Shown here: positions 36,269 through 45,285 of the stretch, in pieces
How the letters are laid out: the number at the start of each line of letters is the position of its first letter
How positions within the stretch are numbered: position 1 is the stretch's first letter
Assembly: GCA_041391425.1 (NCBI GenBank)
Contig: JAWKNZ010000008.1
Coordinates: 62,001-126,000 of the forward strand
Length of the DNA: 64,000 nucleotides
Reading direction: 5' to 3'
Source of the DNA: JAWKNZ01 sp041391425
GTDB lineage: Bacteria > Bdellovibrionota_B > Oligoflexia > Oligoflexales > JAWKNZ01
Position numbers and translations under genes: made by a program
Notes under the pieces: generated by a model
The model's database searches: none
The model's input: the letters and a program-made list of their open reading frames with translations, nothing else
What the model was told of the DNA's origin: nothing

Positions 36269-37255
36269 TCAAGAGAACAATTCTTCTGAAAAATGGCATG
36301 CAACCAGATGCTTTCCACCTCCAATAGCCCTCAACTCAGGAGCTTGTCGACGGCATATATCCTGCGCATATGGACAACGAGGATGAAAACCACATCCCCT
36401 GGGGAGTCTTATTGGAGAGGGCACATCCCCCTCTAAAAGCTGAGGAGACACCTTACGATTAGGATCGGGTAGCGGAATGGCAGATAATAAGGCCCTTGTA
36501 TAAGGATGCTTAGGCTCTTGATAGATCACTTCAGCATCCATAAATTCGACAATTTTACCCAAATACATGACTGCTATACGATCGGAAACGTGTCTGACAA
36601 CAGAAAGGTCATGAGCAATAAACAAAAACGCCAAGCTCATTTCCTTCTGCAACTCTAATAACAAATTGATAATCTGGGACTGTATTGCAACATCTAGAGC
36701 TGAGACAGGCTCGTCGCAGATGATTAATTTAGGTTTTAAGGCGATAGCCCTGGCAATACCAATCCTTTGCCTCTGACCACCAGAAAATTCATGAGGAAAT
36801 TTATTTAGTGCGTTTACAGATAAACCTACACGCTCCAAAAGCAACTTTACCTCTCGCTTCCTTTCTGAAGGTGTCCCCAAATTATGAATGATAAAGGGCT
36901 CTTCTAAAATAGTCGCTACAGTATGGCGAGAGTTCAAAGACTCGAAGGGGTCCTGAAAGACAATTTGTAAATCTCGCCTTATCAATTTCATTTGTTTTTT
37001 TGGATAGTTAAATAGATCAATGCCATCAAACGTCACTTCCCCTTCAGTCGCCCGGTATAGACGCGCAATAGTACGGCCCACCGTGGTTTTTCCACAACCA
37101 GATTCACCGACAAGGCCCACTGTCTCTCCTGGCATAATATTAAAGCTAACACCATTTACAGCGTGTATAGTGCCTATACGCCGACGCAGTATTCCTCCAT
37201 AAATCGGAAAATGCATTTTGAGGTCTTTAACCTCTAATAAGCTACCCATAATCAT
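36269..37255 (-). CDS. Peptide ABC importer ATP-binding protein (OppF/DppF type)
   Basis: 328 residues. Walker A GLVGESGCGKTT, Q-loop QIVFQDPFESLN, signature SGGQRQRIG, Walker B KLIICDEPVSALD and the H-loop IAHDLSV are all intact. The C-terminal oligopeptide-transporter extension has the CGFHPRCPYAQDIC Cys motif (iron-sulphur-like cluster in some family members). It follows the OppD-like gene by about 9 nt and is last in a five-gene importer operon running leftwards. Confidence 0.93.
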   Translation of the reverse strand: MIMGSLLEVKDLKMHFPIYGGILRRRIGTIHAVNGVSFNIMPGETVGLVGESGCGKTTVGRTIARLYRATEGEVTFDGIDLFNYPKKQMKLIRRDLQIVFQDPFESLNSRHTVATILEEPFIIHNLGTPSERKREVKLLLERVGLSVNALNKFPHEFSGGQRQRIGIARAIALKPKLIICDEPVSALDVAIQSQIINLLLELQKEMSLAFLFIAHDLSVVRHVSDRIAVMYLGKIVEFMDAEVIYQEPKHPYTRALLSAIPLPDPNRKVSPQLLEGDVPSPIRLPRGCGFHPRCPYAQDICRRQAPELRAIGGGKHLVACHFSEELFS

Positions 37256-37263
37256 CGCCCTTA

Positions 37264-38295
37264 TTACTTTGATATTTTTTCACGCCAATGAAAGCAGGCC
37301 ACCATTTGCCCTGAATCAGTTTCCTCTTCTAATGGCTGACTTTGGCAAAGGTCAGTAGCAAATCGGCAACGATTGTAAAACCGGCAACCGGCAGGCAGAT
37401 TCATTAAGCTGGGCACCATTCCGGTAATAGTGTGTAAAGGCATCTTGCGTTTTGATGTTAGCGCTGGATTTGATGCCAAAAGTCCTTTCGTATATGGATG
37501 CAGCGGATTGTCAAAAAGTTGTCGTACACTTCCCTTTTCGACTATTTTACCAGCATACATCACCACCACCTCATCACATAGCTGTGCAATAACTCCCAAA
37601 TCATGGGTGATAAAGACGATCGCCATCCCCATTTCTTGTTGTATCTCCCTTAGAAGGTGCAAAATTTGTGCCTGAATAGTCACATCCAAAGCTGTGGTTG
37701 GTTCATCTGCTATCAAAATATCCGGCCTACAAGCAAGAGCGATCGCAATCATAATCCGCTGGCGCATCCCTCCCGATAGCTGATGTGGAAACTCATGATA
37801 CCTTTGCTCAGGGGCAGGAATGCCTACCTTTGCCAATAACTCTACCGTTTCTCTATAAATTTCTTGCTTAGTCATCTTAGGAAAATGCAATCTAAAAGTT
37901 TCAAAAATCTGGCGTCCAACTTTATGCACTGGATTTAAGGCGGTCATGGGCTCTTGAAAAATCATAGCTATCCTATGTCCACGAATCTCGTGCATTTTCT
38001 CCGCCGGTAATTTTAAAAGATCTATCCCCTTATAAAGAACTTCTCCAGCATCAATAAACCCCATAGGCTTTGGCAAAAGGCGCATAATCGACAAAGAAGT
38101 CACACTTTTTCCACAACCAGATTCACCCACAATACCAAGAATCTTCCCTGAACGAACAGAAAAGCTGACATCATCAACCGCGTAAACAGAGCCAAACTCA
38201 TTGGAGAATCCTGTACGCAAACCTTTGACATCGAGCAGGAGTTCTCCATGCTTGCTATTTTTTTGCGATTTCGGGTCTATCTCTTGATACCTCAC
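37264..38295 (-). CDS. Peptide ABC importer ATP-binding protein (OppD/DppD type)
   Basis: 343 residues with Walker A GIVGESGCGKSV, Q-loop MIFQEPMTALNP, signature LSGGMRQRIM, Walker B ILIADEPTTALD and H-loop ITHDLGV. The C-terminal Cys motif is CRFYNRCRFATDLC. It pairs with the OppF-like gene next to it. In enterobacterial Yej systems the two ATPases are fused as YejF; here they are separate. About 170 nt containing a palindromic repeat separate it from the binding-protein gene, which could affect operon expression. Confidence 0.93.
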   Translation of the reverse strand: MRYQEIDPKSQKNSKHGELLLDVKGLRTGFSNEFGSVYAVDDVSFSVRSGKILGIVGESGCGKSVTSLSIMRLLPKPMGFIDAGEVLYKGIDLLKLPAEKMHEIRGHRIAMIFQEPMTALNPVHKVGRQIFETFRLHFPKMTKQEIYRETVELLAKVGIPAPEQRYHEFPHQLSGGMRQRIMIAIALACRPDILIADEPTTALDVTIQAQILHLLREIQQEMGMAIVFITHDLGVIAQLCDEVVVMYAGKIVEKGSVRQLFDNPLHPYTKGLLASNPALTSKRKMPLHTITGMVPSLMNLPAGCRFYNRCRFATDLCQSQPLEEETDSGQMVACFHWREKISK

Positions 38296-38316
38296 CTACA
38301 AAAAACTCACTCGTTT

Positions 38317-38441
38317 CCATAAGTCACAAATAGATTCTCGTCATTCCGAGTCGAAGGTGAAGAATCTCAAACTTCATACTCACGCTTAATCATTTCGAGG
38401 TGTTTCGTTTCACTCAACATGACGCTCCTACATACTTATGG
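38317..38441. repeat. Palindromic repeat, second family, copy 1
   Basis: Outer ends CCATAAGT / ACTTATGG enclose a core reading, on the minus strand, CGTCATGTTGAGTGAAACG ... ATTCTTCACCTTCGACTCGG. The same core, in the opposite orientation, is at 57957-58104. It sits inside the peptide importer operon, between the binding-protein gene and the OppD-like gene. Confidence 0.75.
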
Positions 38442-38466
38442 GTAAAAATATGATAAAAAACACTCA

Positions 38467-40341
38467 TTAATAAATTTTATATGTTTTATCTGTAATAGTA
38501 ACAGGAGCAAAAGACTTGCCAGCTTTCATAGCCCCCAGAGTTTCCTCCTTAGTGTCTTGGTCTAACCAGAACAGCCCCCCCGTAGAACCAAATAAATCAA
38601 ATAAACTTTCAGACATTTTTGTTGCAGCAACTTTAGGAAATTTCCACCAGCGCCAATAACCTTGACGAAAATAAGGGACTAAAAAAGTTGGGATATAAGC
38701 CCCCTCGTAGGCAATAGCTGCCTGAATCTTTCTTGCCAAACCATAGCGTGTTTCTTCGTCCAACTCATTTTTGTATTGATCGATCAAACTATCAATCTCC
38801 TTGCTAGCCGTATTCGAAAAATTATTCGTTTGTGGTTTATTTGCGTTTTCAGAATGGTACTGCCCCCAATATTGCGGACGGTATTGCGGACCCCATCCTG
38901 TCCATGCCACCTGATGCTGCTTTTCAAGCATCGATTTAAAAGAAGCGTTCGCATCGAGAAGCTGTAATTCCAATTCAATGCCAGCTTTTTTTGCCTCTTC
39001 TTTTAAAACAACCAACCTTTCCGTATGGTGAGGAGCTCCATAGGTTACCCGTACTGCATACCTCTGTTTGCCTTTGATCCAAATTCCATCAGCACCACGC
39101 TTCCAGCCAGAACTGGTCATCAACTGCGTTACTTTTTTAATACTAAATTCTCTAGCTCTTATTTCTGTATTTGTATATTTGCCGTAGCCCGTCGTACCGG
39201 TTTGCAATCTAAAATAATCACCACGCAGCACTTCTTTAAGAACCTTTTCAAAATTCATAGCATGTGCAAAAGCTAACCTAACATTACGATCTTTAAAAAT
39301 GTCGACAGCCTGGTTTAACCACATACCGTAATCAGGCTGTGGTTGATCGACAAAAAACCAGACTTTATGAGTATAACCCTTTGTAAAAACATCAATTTTT
39401 GATTTATCATGCCAATAATCAGGAAGCGTCAATGAAAAGGCATCCAACTCTGCCCTCTTAAAATGCTCCCAGGCCACATTTAAATCACGAATCACTCGAT
39501 ATTCGATACGGTCGACATTAAAACGGTTTTTAAAATAGCGAAGATCCTTAGCCCACCAATCTTTTTTTCGCTTGAGGATAATCAATTTGCCTTTTTTAAC
39601 CTCTGATATTTGATAAGGCCCAGAGTTAGGCTCAACCTTCCAGTTGTAATTTTTTACCCAATTTTCATCGAGTTTATGGAAATGCCTTGGCCGAGGGGAC
39701 ATACCGTAATAGTAATGCAAATCATTTTTTGGTTTTTTCAAATGGCCGGTAATGGACAGAATGTGATCGCCGTATTTTTTAACTGAAAGGATTTCCTTAC
39801 TATAATGGTCGTTATACCAAGGGGCGACTATATGCTTCGAACGCATAAACTCCCACTGAAAAATAAAGTCATCAGCAGTAATTGGCTTGCCGTCAGACCA
39901 TCTAGCTTTGGGATTAAGCTTATAATAAACAGTAACTCCGTCAGGGTCATAAGCCCACTCTTCAGCCAATTCTGGAATCACGTTGTCAGTATTAGGATGA
40001 ATCTCAACCAAGCCTAATTGATTATCATTAATTACACTACGAAAGCTTCCATTAGAGTCAGGGCCAACGTTACGCAAAGTCAAAGGAAAAGAACTAAGAA
40101 AGCTGTGAAACGTTCCTCCTTTTTTAGCCTGTTCAGAAGCATAGACAGGTTCTTCATCATTACTTTCCCATACTATATTTTTTGGCAAATCATAGATCTT
40201 ATATAATTCGCTATTCTTGTTTGATATTTCTTTATCATCATCTACGGCATCCTTATTTTCCTTCTTACTGTCACACCTAGTGCAGGCACTTGTGACAGCC
40301 AGTATTACCAAAAAGGCTGTCCTAGCTAATATTAATTTCAT
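38467..40341 (-). CDS. Peptide-binding lipoprotein of ABC importer (YejA/OppA family)
   Basis: About 624 residues from ATG 40341, chosen because AAAGGA lies 6 nt upstream and because it gives a lipoprotein signal MKLILARTAFLVILAVTSAC; a longer frame to 40413 would overlap the permease gene. It shows the SBP_bac_5 layout, with YejA-type phrases NQLGLVEI, ARWSDGKPITADDFIFQWEF, DYGMWLNQA and RNVRLAFAHAMNFEKV. It delivers oligopeptides (in relatives, also microcin C-like peptides) to the two permeases encoded just upstream. Membrane-anchored on the periplasmic side. Confidence 0.92.
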   Translation of the reverse strand: MKLILARTAFLVILAVTSACTRCDSKKENKDAVDDDKEISNKNSELYKIYDLPKNIVWESNDEEPVYASEQAKKGGTFHSFLSSFPLTLRNVGPDSNGSFRSVINDNQLGLVEIHPNTDNVIPELAEEWAYDPDGVTVYYKLNPKARWSDGKPITADDFIFQWEFMRSKHIVAPWYNDHYSKEILSVKKYGDHILSITGHLKKPKNDLHYYYGMSPRPRHFHKLDENWVKNYNWKVEPNSGPYQISEVKKGKLIILKRKKDWWAKDLRYFKNRFNVDRIEYRVIRDLNVAWEHFKRAELDAFSLTLPDYWHDKSKIDVFTKGYTHKVWFFVDQPQPDYGMWLNQAVDIFKDRNVRLAFAHAMNFEKVLKEVLRGDYFRLQTGTTGYGKYTNTEIRAREFSIKKVTQLMTSSGWKRGADGIWIKGKQRYAVRVTYGAPHHTERLVVLKEEAKKAGIELELQLLDANASFKSMLEKQHQVAWTGWGPQYRPQYWGQYHSENANKPQTNNFSNTASKEIDSLIDQYKNELDEETRYGLARKIQAAIAYEGAYIPTFLVPYFRQGYWRWWKFPKVAATKMSESLFDLFGSTGGLFWLDQDTKEETLGAMKAGKSFAPVTITDKTYKIY

Positions 40342-40354
40342 ACAATATCCTTTC

Positions 40355-41425
40355 TCATTCATAAGTCGTATGCCGTTTTGGATCAAAGGCTTCTCGCACC
40401 CCTTCACCAACAAAGGTAATCATAGTTAGTATAAACACAGTCCCCACAATCACCGACCAAACAATCCATGGAGCTTCTAAATGAGAGGTCCCTTGCGCCA
40501 GCAGTTCTCCCCAACTTGGAGTCGGAGCAGGTAGGCCAAAGCCCAGATAATCTAGAGATGTTAACGAGGTAATGCCCCCGATCACCGCAAAAGGTACAAA
40601 AGTTATAATAAGAGAAATAGAATTTGGAAGAATATGGGTAAATAAAACCCTAAAATTCGATGCTCCAAGAGCTCGGGCCGCCAGCACGTATTCACGGGCC
40701 TTTTCTTTATAGGTGATCGTCCTCAAATACCACGTCATTCCCATCCAGCCAAAAAAAACAGAAATTCCTACTAATATCGCGAAGGTAGGCGGAATAACCG
40801 AGGCAACTATAATGATAATATAAAGAAATGGAACATTGGACCAAATCTCTATAATCCTCTGAAAAAGCAAATCAAACCAACCTCCCCAATATCCCATAAC
40901 ACACCCTAAACTCACACCAATGGAATAATTAAAGAGCAAAAGCACCAAGGAAAAAGCTATGCAGTAGCGAAACCCGTAAACTAATCTAGCTACGATATCT
41001 CTGCCAACAACATCGGTACCTAAATAATGCTGCTCCGCAAAAGAAGGCGCATATGGAGGGTATATGCGATTGCCATTTTCATCGGTGTGCCCCTTTAAAT
41101 CATTTTCATACTCATTGTAGGGAACCAAAGGCATAATCAACCAATTGTCCTGGTTAGCCTCTTGAACAAAACGATTGCGCAACTCACGGTAATTGGCCTC
41201 ATACGCGTAATCAAAGCCAAAAACATGCCCGGGAATCATACTGCGGTAAGTAGGAAAATAATACTCTCCCTGATAGTGAACCACTAACGCTCGATTATTA
41301 ACCCAACATTCAGCAAAAATTGCCAAAATTAATGAAAAGCTGAAAAGCATTAAAGAATAATACGCACGCTTAACAGACTTAAAACGCTGTAACTTCCTAC
41401 GGGTTTGTGGGTTTAACTTCAACAT
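40355..41425 (-). CDS. Peptide ABC importer permease, YejE-like
   Basis: 356 residues, six membrane helices. The N-terminal periplasmic loop is long, with YejE-like phrases VPYNEYEND and GTDVVGRDIVARLVYGFR. The cytoplasmic coupling motif is EYVLAARALGASNFRVLFTH, followed by PTPSWGELLAQG, typical of OppC-class subunits. The stop codon lies about 13 nt before the chosen start of the binding protein gene, and the upstream permease is 15 nt away, so translation is tightly linked. Confidence 0.92.
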   Translation of the reverse strand: MLKLNPQTRRKLQRFKSVKRAYYSLMLFSFSLILAIFAECWVNNRALVVHYQGEYYFPTYRSMIPGHVFGFDYAYEANYRELRNRFVQEANQDNWLIMPLVPYNEYENDLKGHTDENGNRIYPPYAPSFAEQHYLGTDVVGRDIVARLVYGFRYCIAFSLVLLLFNYSIGVSLGCVMGYWGGWFDLLFQRIIEIWSNVPFLYIIIIVASVIPPTFAILVGISVFFGWMGMTWYLRTITYKEKAREYVLAARALGASNFRVLFTHILPNSISLIITFVPFAVIGGITSLTSLDYLGFGLPAPTPSWGELLAQGTSHLEAPWIVWSVIVGTVFILTMITFVGEGVREAFDPKRHTTYE

Positions 41426-41440
41426 TTATAACATAAACCC

Positions 41441-42475
41441 CTAATCAAATTTAATGCGCGGATCTACTAAAGCCACACAAAAATCGGAAATAATATTACC
41501 AGCCAAATATAGTAAGGACGAAATCGCTAAAATACCCATTACGACAGGGTAATCACGCTCAACAATAGACTCCAAACCTAAAAGACCAAAACCATCTATG
41601 TTAAAAATTTTTTCTATCAAAAAAGAGCCCGTTAGAATCAAAGAAATATTACTGCCTATATGGGTTACAATGGGTATTAAACTATTACGCATAGCATGCC
41701 CAAGAACCGCTTTTTTAAATGGCACCCCTTTGGCAATTGCAGTTCGAACATAATCTGCCGCCAAATTTTCTAATAGAGAGTTTTTCATGGTCATAGTCAT
41801 AACAGCAAACGATCCAAGCATATAGGCACACAAAGGCAAAATCGAATGTTTCACCACATCAATGATCTTTTCCCACAAACTAAAGTCATCAAACGAATCG
41901 CTAACAAATCCTCCGAGAGGAAACCAATCCAAATTAGCCGCAAAAGTTACTAATAAAAAAATACCAAAAACAAAACCTGGAACTGCATAACCGATAAAAA
42001 TTAAAATCGATGAGACATGGTCAACACTTGTGTTATGACGGACGGCTTTCACCATCCCTAAAGGAATACAAATCGAATAAGTCAAGATCAGGGACAATAA
42101 GCCATAATATGTGGAAATCGGAAATCGATTTTTAATCATATCCCAAACTGGTTCACCATAACGGCTCGACGAACCCAAATCTAAACTCAATACTTTTGTC
42201 AGCCATAAAAAATAACTAACAACTATCGGTTTATCAAATCCATAATATTCCTTTAGCTCATTTATCTGAGCCTCAGATAAAGCGGTACCTGCAATATTGG
42301 AAGCAGAAGACATACCTCCCCCCCCGCCGCCCTCTCTCGTCATCGCATTGGCTTCACTGAGCATCCTTTCAACAGGCCCTCCAGGAACAAAACGAGTGAG
42401 CGTAAACACAAGCAAGGTAATACCTAAAAAAGTGGGTATCATCAGCAATAGCCTTCTTATAAAATAAGCCGCCAA
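41441..42475 (-). CDS. Peptide ABC importer permease, YejB-like, with a coding G8 tract
   Basis: 344 residues, OppB-class. It begins MAAYFIRRLLLMIPTFLGI and has the coupling motif DYVRTAIAKGVPFKKAVLGH and the C-terminal end LVDPRIKFD. A loop near residues 48-56 contains six consecutive Gly. On the coding strand this includes a run of eight G (42318-42325), which is prone to slippage; a 1-nt change would truncate the permease. First gene of the five-gene operon (permease, permease, binding protein, two ATPases). Confidence 0.92.
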   Translation of the reverse strand: MAAYFIRRLLLMIPTFLGITLLVFTLTRFVPGGPVERMLSEANAMTREGGGGGGMSSASNIAGTALSEAQINELKEYYGFDKPIVVSYFLWLTKVLSLDLGSSSRYGEPVWDMIKNRFPISTYYGLLSLILTYSICIPLGMVKAVRHNTSVDHVSSILIFIGYAVPGFVFGIFLLVTFAANLDWFPLGGFVSDSFDDFSLWEKIIDVVKHSILPLCAYMLGSFAVMTMTMKNSLLENLAADYVRTAIAKGVPFKKAVLGHAMRNSLIPIVTHIGSNISLILTGSFLIEKIFNIDGFGLLGLESIVERDYPVVMGILAISSLLYLAGNIISDFCVALVDPRIKFD

Positions 42476-42862
42476 TTAGATCTCCCTACAAAAAATCAGC
42501 CCAGATAAAATACATAAAGCGTACATGCCATTACGACCTGTTCACGACTGCTATATGAATTATAACCAGTTTGAAGCATGATGAAAGAAAGAATTATTAA
42601 TTAATCAACAATAATATGCCATAAAGACAAAGACATAGCCAATTAGACCGGAACTGATATCAAGTGAAGTAATCAAAAAGGAAATATTCATAGCTTTTGA
42701 CACAAGAAACACCAAATTTGTAAAGGAGCCACCAACATGATCAGCTTACTCAGAGAAAAATATCCTCATTAAATGTACTTTTTTCTCCGCACTTTGATAT
42801 TCTGTGCATCAGATAGTTTCGAAACTGCAGCAAATCCGATAACGAAATACCAAGAAGAAGTT
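42476..42862. other. Divergent intergenic region before the peptide importer operon
   Basis: About 390 bp between the importer operon (leftward) and the membrane-protein gene (rightward). No repeats or RNA genes seen. An in-frame ATG at 42773 could extend the rightward gene by 30 residues, but the extension is not membrane-like and has no clear ribosome-binding site. Confidence 0.4.
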
Positions 42863-44002
42863 ATGAAAAGATACATACTACTTTATACCATTTCAATCAA
42901 AGCAACTATGCATAAAATTAAACATGACCTTATGCGAGAAATCGTCGTTGCGATATGCAGTCTAGTTATTTTTTCTCTCTTTTTCTATATTTTCGAAGAT
43001 TTTCTCAATGTAGAAGTAAAGCAAATCTCTCTAAAAATGCGTAACTCTTTTGGCCTATGGTTAAGCTGGATAGGCTGTATCTTAATTGCCATTATGCTCG
43101 GACGAAAACTAAAATTTGAAAAAGATGGTGAGCAATCTTTTATCAAGTTCGCCAAATTTTTAGGCGAGTCCCCTAGCACTCTTAATAGCTTCTGGAAATT
43201 AAGAATACTCAGTGTCTCTCTGCTTTTATTTATACCTACCCTAAGTATAGCACATTTTTACCTATACCCATTTGGCAGCATCAATTTACTCTTAACATTA
43301 GCAGTTATGACTCTTCTGGCTTTCATCGTTTTTAAAATAAGTAAAACAGAAGAAACTCTAGCCTTAAATAAAAAGAATCTTCTGACAAGTGGTAACCTAC
43401 CAGCCATCAAAAGTATGACCCACTGGCGCTTAGGACTTATGGTTAAAAGAAATCGTTTAACACAAATATGCCTCCTCACCTCCATCGCATTTTGCGCTTT
43501 GGTGTCCCTTTCAGCCATAAAAAATGCTCCTTTATTTGTAGCTATCTTAGCAGCCTTTATGGCAGGAACACTCTTAATCACTGCCTTATCCTTTCAGTTA
43601 GCCGAAGACTTAAAATATTCTTGGGTGGAAAAAAACTTAGGGGTTTCACACGAAGCCTATATCATGACCCTTAGTAAAGTAGCTCGGATCTTAGGGGCTA
43701 CGGTTGGTAGCCTATGCGGGCTCTCATGGTTGATCCCAGCTGTATTAAGCCAAACTATCAATTTCAGCATAATTCAAGAGAGTATAAAAATTGGGCTTAT
43801 GGTTCTCACCCCTACTCTTCTATTTCCTCACCTTGCATTTCAAATCGATGCACGCAAGCCAGTCGTACAAATCATAGCCGCTCTAATTGTTTCGCTTTTT
43901 ATATGTACAGCAATTTTTGTCCATTGGTTATCCCTCCTACTCATTCCTATTGCCATCTATTATATGGAGCAGTCCCAACATGGACATTTCTATCGTTCAT
44001 AG
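42863..44002 (+). CDS. Polytopic membrane protein, probable ABC-type permease
   Basis: About 379 residues from ATG 42863, with roughly eight to ten hydrophobic helices and basic cytoplasmic loops (HWRLGLMVKRNRLTQ). The pattern of long helical pairs with a central cytoplasmic loop resembles ABC exporter membrane subunits, but no family motif is certain. The support is positional: the stand-alone ABC ATPase gene that follows in the same direction (44537) has no other membrane partner. A MITE lies between them. Substrate unknown. Confidence 0.55.
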   Translation: MKRYILLYTISIKATMHKIKHDLMREIVVAICSLVIFSLFFYIFEDFLNVEVKQISLKMRNSFGLWLSWIGCILIAIMLGRKLKFEKDGEQSFIKFAKFLGESPSTLNSFWKLRILSVSLLLFIPTLSIAHFYLYPFGSINLLLTLAVMTLLAFIVFKISKTEETLALNKKNLLTSGNLPAIKSMTHWRLGLMVKRNRLTQICLLTSIAFCALVSLSAIKNAPLFVAILAAFMAGTLLITALSFQLAEDLKYSWVEKNLGVSHEAYIMTLSKVARILGATVGSLCGLSWLIPAVLSQTINFSIIQESIKIGLMVLTPTLLFPHLAFQIDARKPVVQIIAALIVSLFICTAIFVHWLSLLLIPIAIYYMEQSQHGHFYRS

Positions 44003-44536
44003 AAAAAACGCCATTTCTACAGCATCTAATAAAAGTTACATTTTAATAAGTATGAAGGCCTTTCCACCTCTAATTGACAGCTAGTACAACTTCACATCCA
44101 TATTTTTGAACAAAAAATAATCATATCTAGCTTCTTAAGAACCAAATTCAAATACTTCCCCTTTCTATTGAGATTCATTCTTTGCTACAGTCTACCTACG
44201 AAGCTATCTGACATACATGATCTCAGCATCACTTCAGAAAAAAGTTTGTAACTATTCAGCGTATTTTTCCCTTCAATATGTCGCTTGATACATCGTCATC
44301 CTGAGTGAAGCGAAGGATCTATTTTCGCAATTTTGAGATCCTTCGCTTCACTCAGGATGACGATGTATCAAGGCTTTGAATCGATCAGATAAAAGATACG
44401 CTGAATAGTTACAAAAGTTTTTTATAATGCATACATAACTCTGATACCTTTTTTCTCAGAGGCTTGATATCCTGCACGGCAGGTGGCATCTTACACTTGC
44501 ACCAACATAATAAAGCAGCTCAATTATAGGACACCC
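44003..44536. other. Intergenic region holding MITE copy B
   Basis: About 530 bp. The centre is the palindromic element at 44248-44412. The flanks are AT-rich with no gene. A new promoter for the ATPase gene would have to lie right of 44420, or transcription must read through the element. Confidence 0.5.
44248..44412. mobile_element. Palindromic MITE, GTAAC family, copy B
   Basis: 165 bp with perfect terminal repeats GTAACTATTCAGCGTATTTT and complement (inner bases diverge slightly). It is flanked by the 8-bp duplication AAAAGTTT at 44240-44247 and 44413-44420. The core is a nested palindrome CATCCTGAGTGAAGCGAAG and its complement, separated by TCTATTTTCGCAATTTTGAGA. It lies between a permease-like gene and its probable ATPase. 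Confidence 0.92.
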
Positions 44537-45277
44537 ATGGAAGAAGAAATTTTAATTAAGATCGATAACGTGAAAAAAGAGTATCCTGGCGGATTTTGCC
44601 TTGGCCCAGTTTCACTGGAGCTATATAGCGGTACAACTATTGCTTTTCTCGGCAAGAATGGAGCGGGGAAGAGCACTTTTTTTCAACTATTAACGGGTAA
44701 TAGCGATGCTAGCTCTGGTAGCATTCTCCTTGGAGATAAAAAACTCACTCCAGATAAGTTTGAGCTCAAACGAGAACTCGGTTATTTACCACAAAACTTA
44801 CACCTACCAAAATGGGCCACCTGTTTAGAAATTCTACGCTATGGAGCTAGCCTTTACCAATTAGATGACGCTGATAAAAAAATAACAGCAGCAATAGAAT
44901 ATTGGGACTGCTCATTCTTTAAAAATAAGCCACTTGCAGCATGTTCACACGGCATGCAAAAAAGAGTGGGACTGGCTATTGCCAACCTCCACGATCCAGC
45001 ATGCCTAATATTGGACGAACCCTTTTCAGGCCTCGATCTTTTTCATACCAAAGCACTGGAAACTGTCATTAAGAACCGGCAAGATAGCGGTAAAACCACG
45101 CTTATAAGCACTCATATTGCCCCATATGTTGCGCAATTATGTCAAAAAGTTTATACCGTCGAGCTTGGGTCCATCAACCTACTAAAAAACTGGGATGGCG
45201 CCGACTACCTGAAAAAGATTTCGCTTATTGAAGATGAATTTTTTTCACGGTCAAAACACAATCAGAGCAATTCCTAA
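44537..45277 (+). CDS. ABC transporter ATP-binding protein
   Basis: About 246 residues from ATG 44537 (AGGA upstream). It has Walker A FLGKNGAGKSTF, Q-loop LGYLPQNL, a signature weakened to CSHGMQKRVG (S-H-G-M-Q, as in several ABC-2 ATPases), Walker B CLILDEPFSGLD and H-loop ISTHIA. This is the architecture of ATPases paired with separate permeases in export or membrane-remodelling systems. It is followed after 8 nt by the first half-exporter, so 44537-48810 is one operon, possibly beginning with the membrane protein at 42863. Confidence 0.88.
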   Translation: MEEEILIKIDNVKKEYPGGFCLGPVSLELYSGTTIAFLGKNGAGKSTFFQLLTGNSDASSGSILLGDKKLTPDKFELKRELGYLPQNLHLPKWATCLEILRYGASLYQLDDADKKITAAIEYWDCSFFKNKPLAACSHGMQKRVGLAIANLHDPACLILDEPFSGLDLFHTKALETVIKNRQDSGKTTLISTHIAPYVAQLCQKVYTVELGSINLLKNWDGADYLKKISLIEDEFFSRSKHNQSNS

Positions 45278-45285
45278 GGAAAAAC

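Noticed and set aside
44003..44412. Transposase gene remnant near MITE copy B
   Set aside because: No frame in or around any of the elements has transposase-like residues. The elements are too short and fully palindromic.
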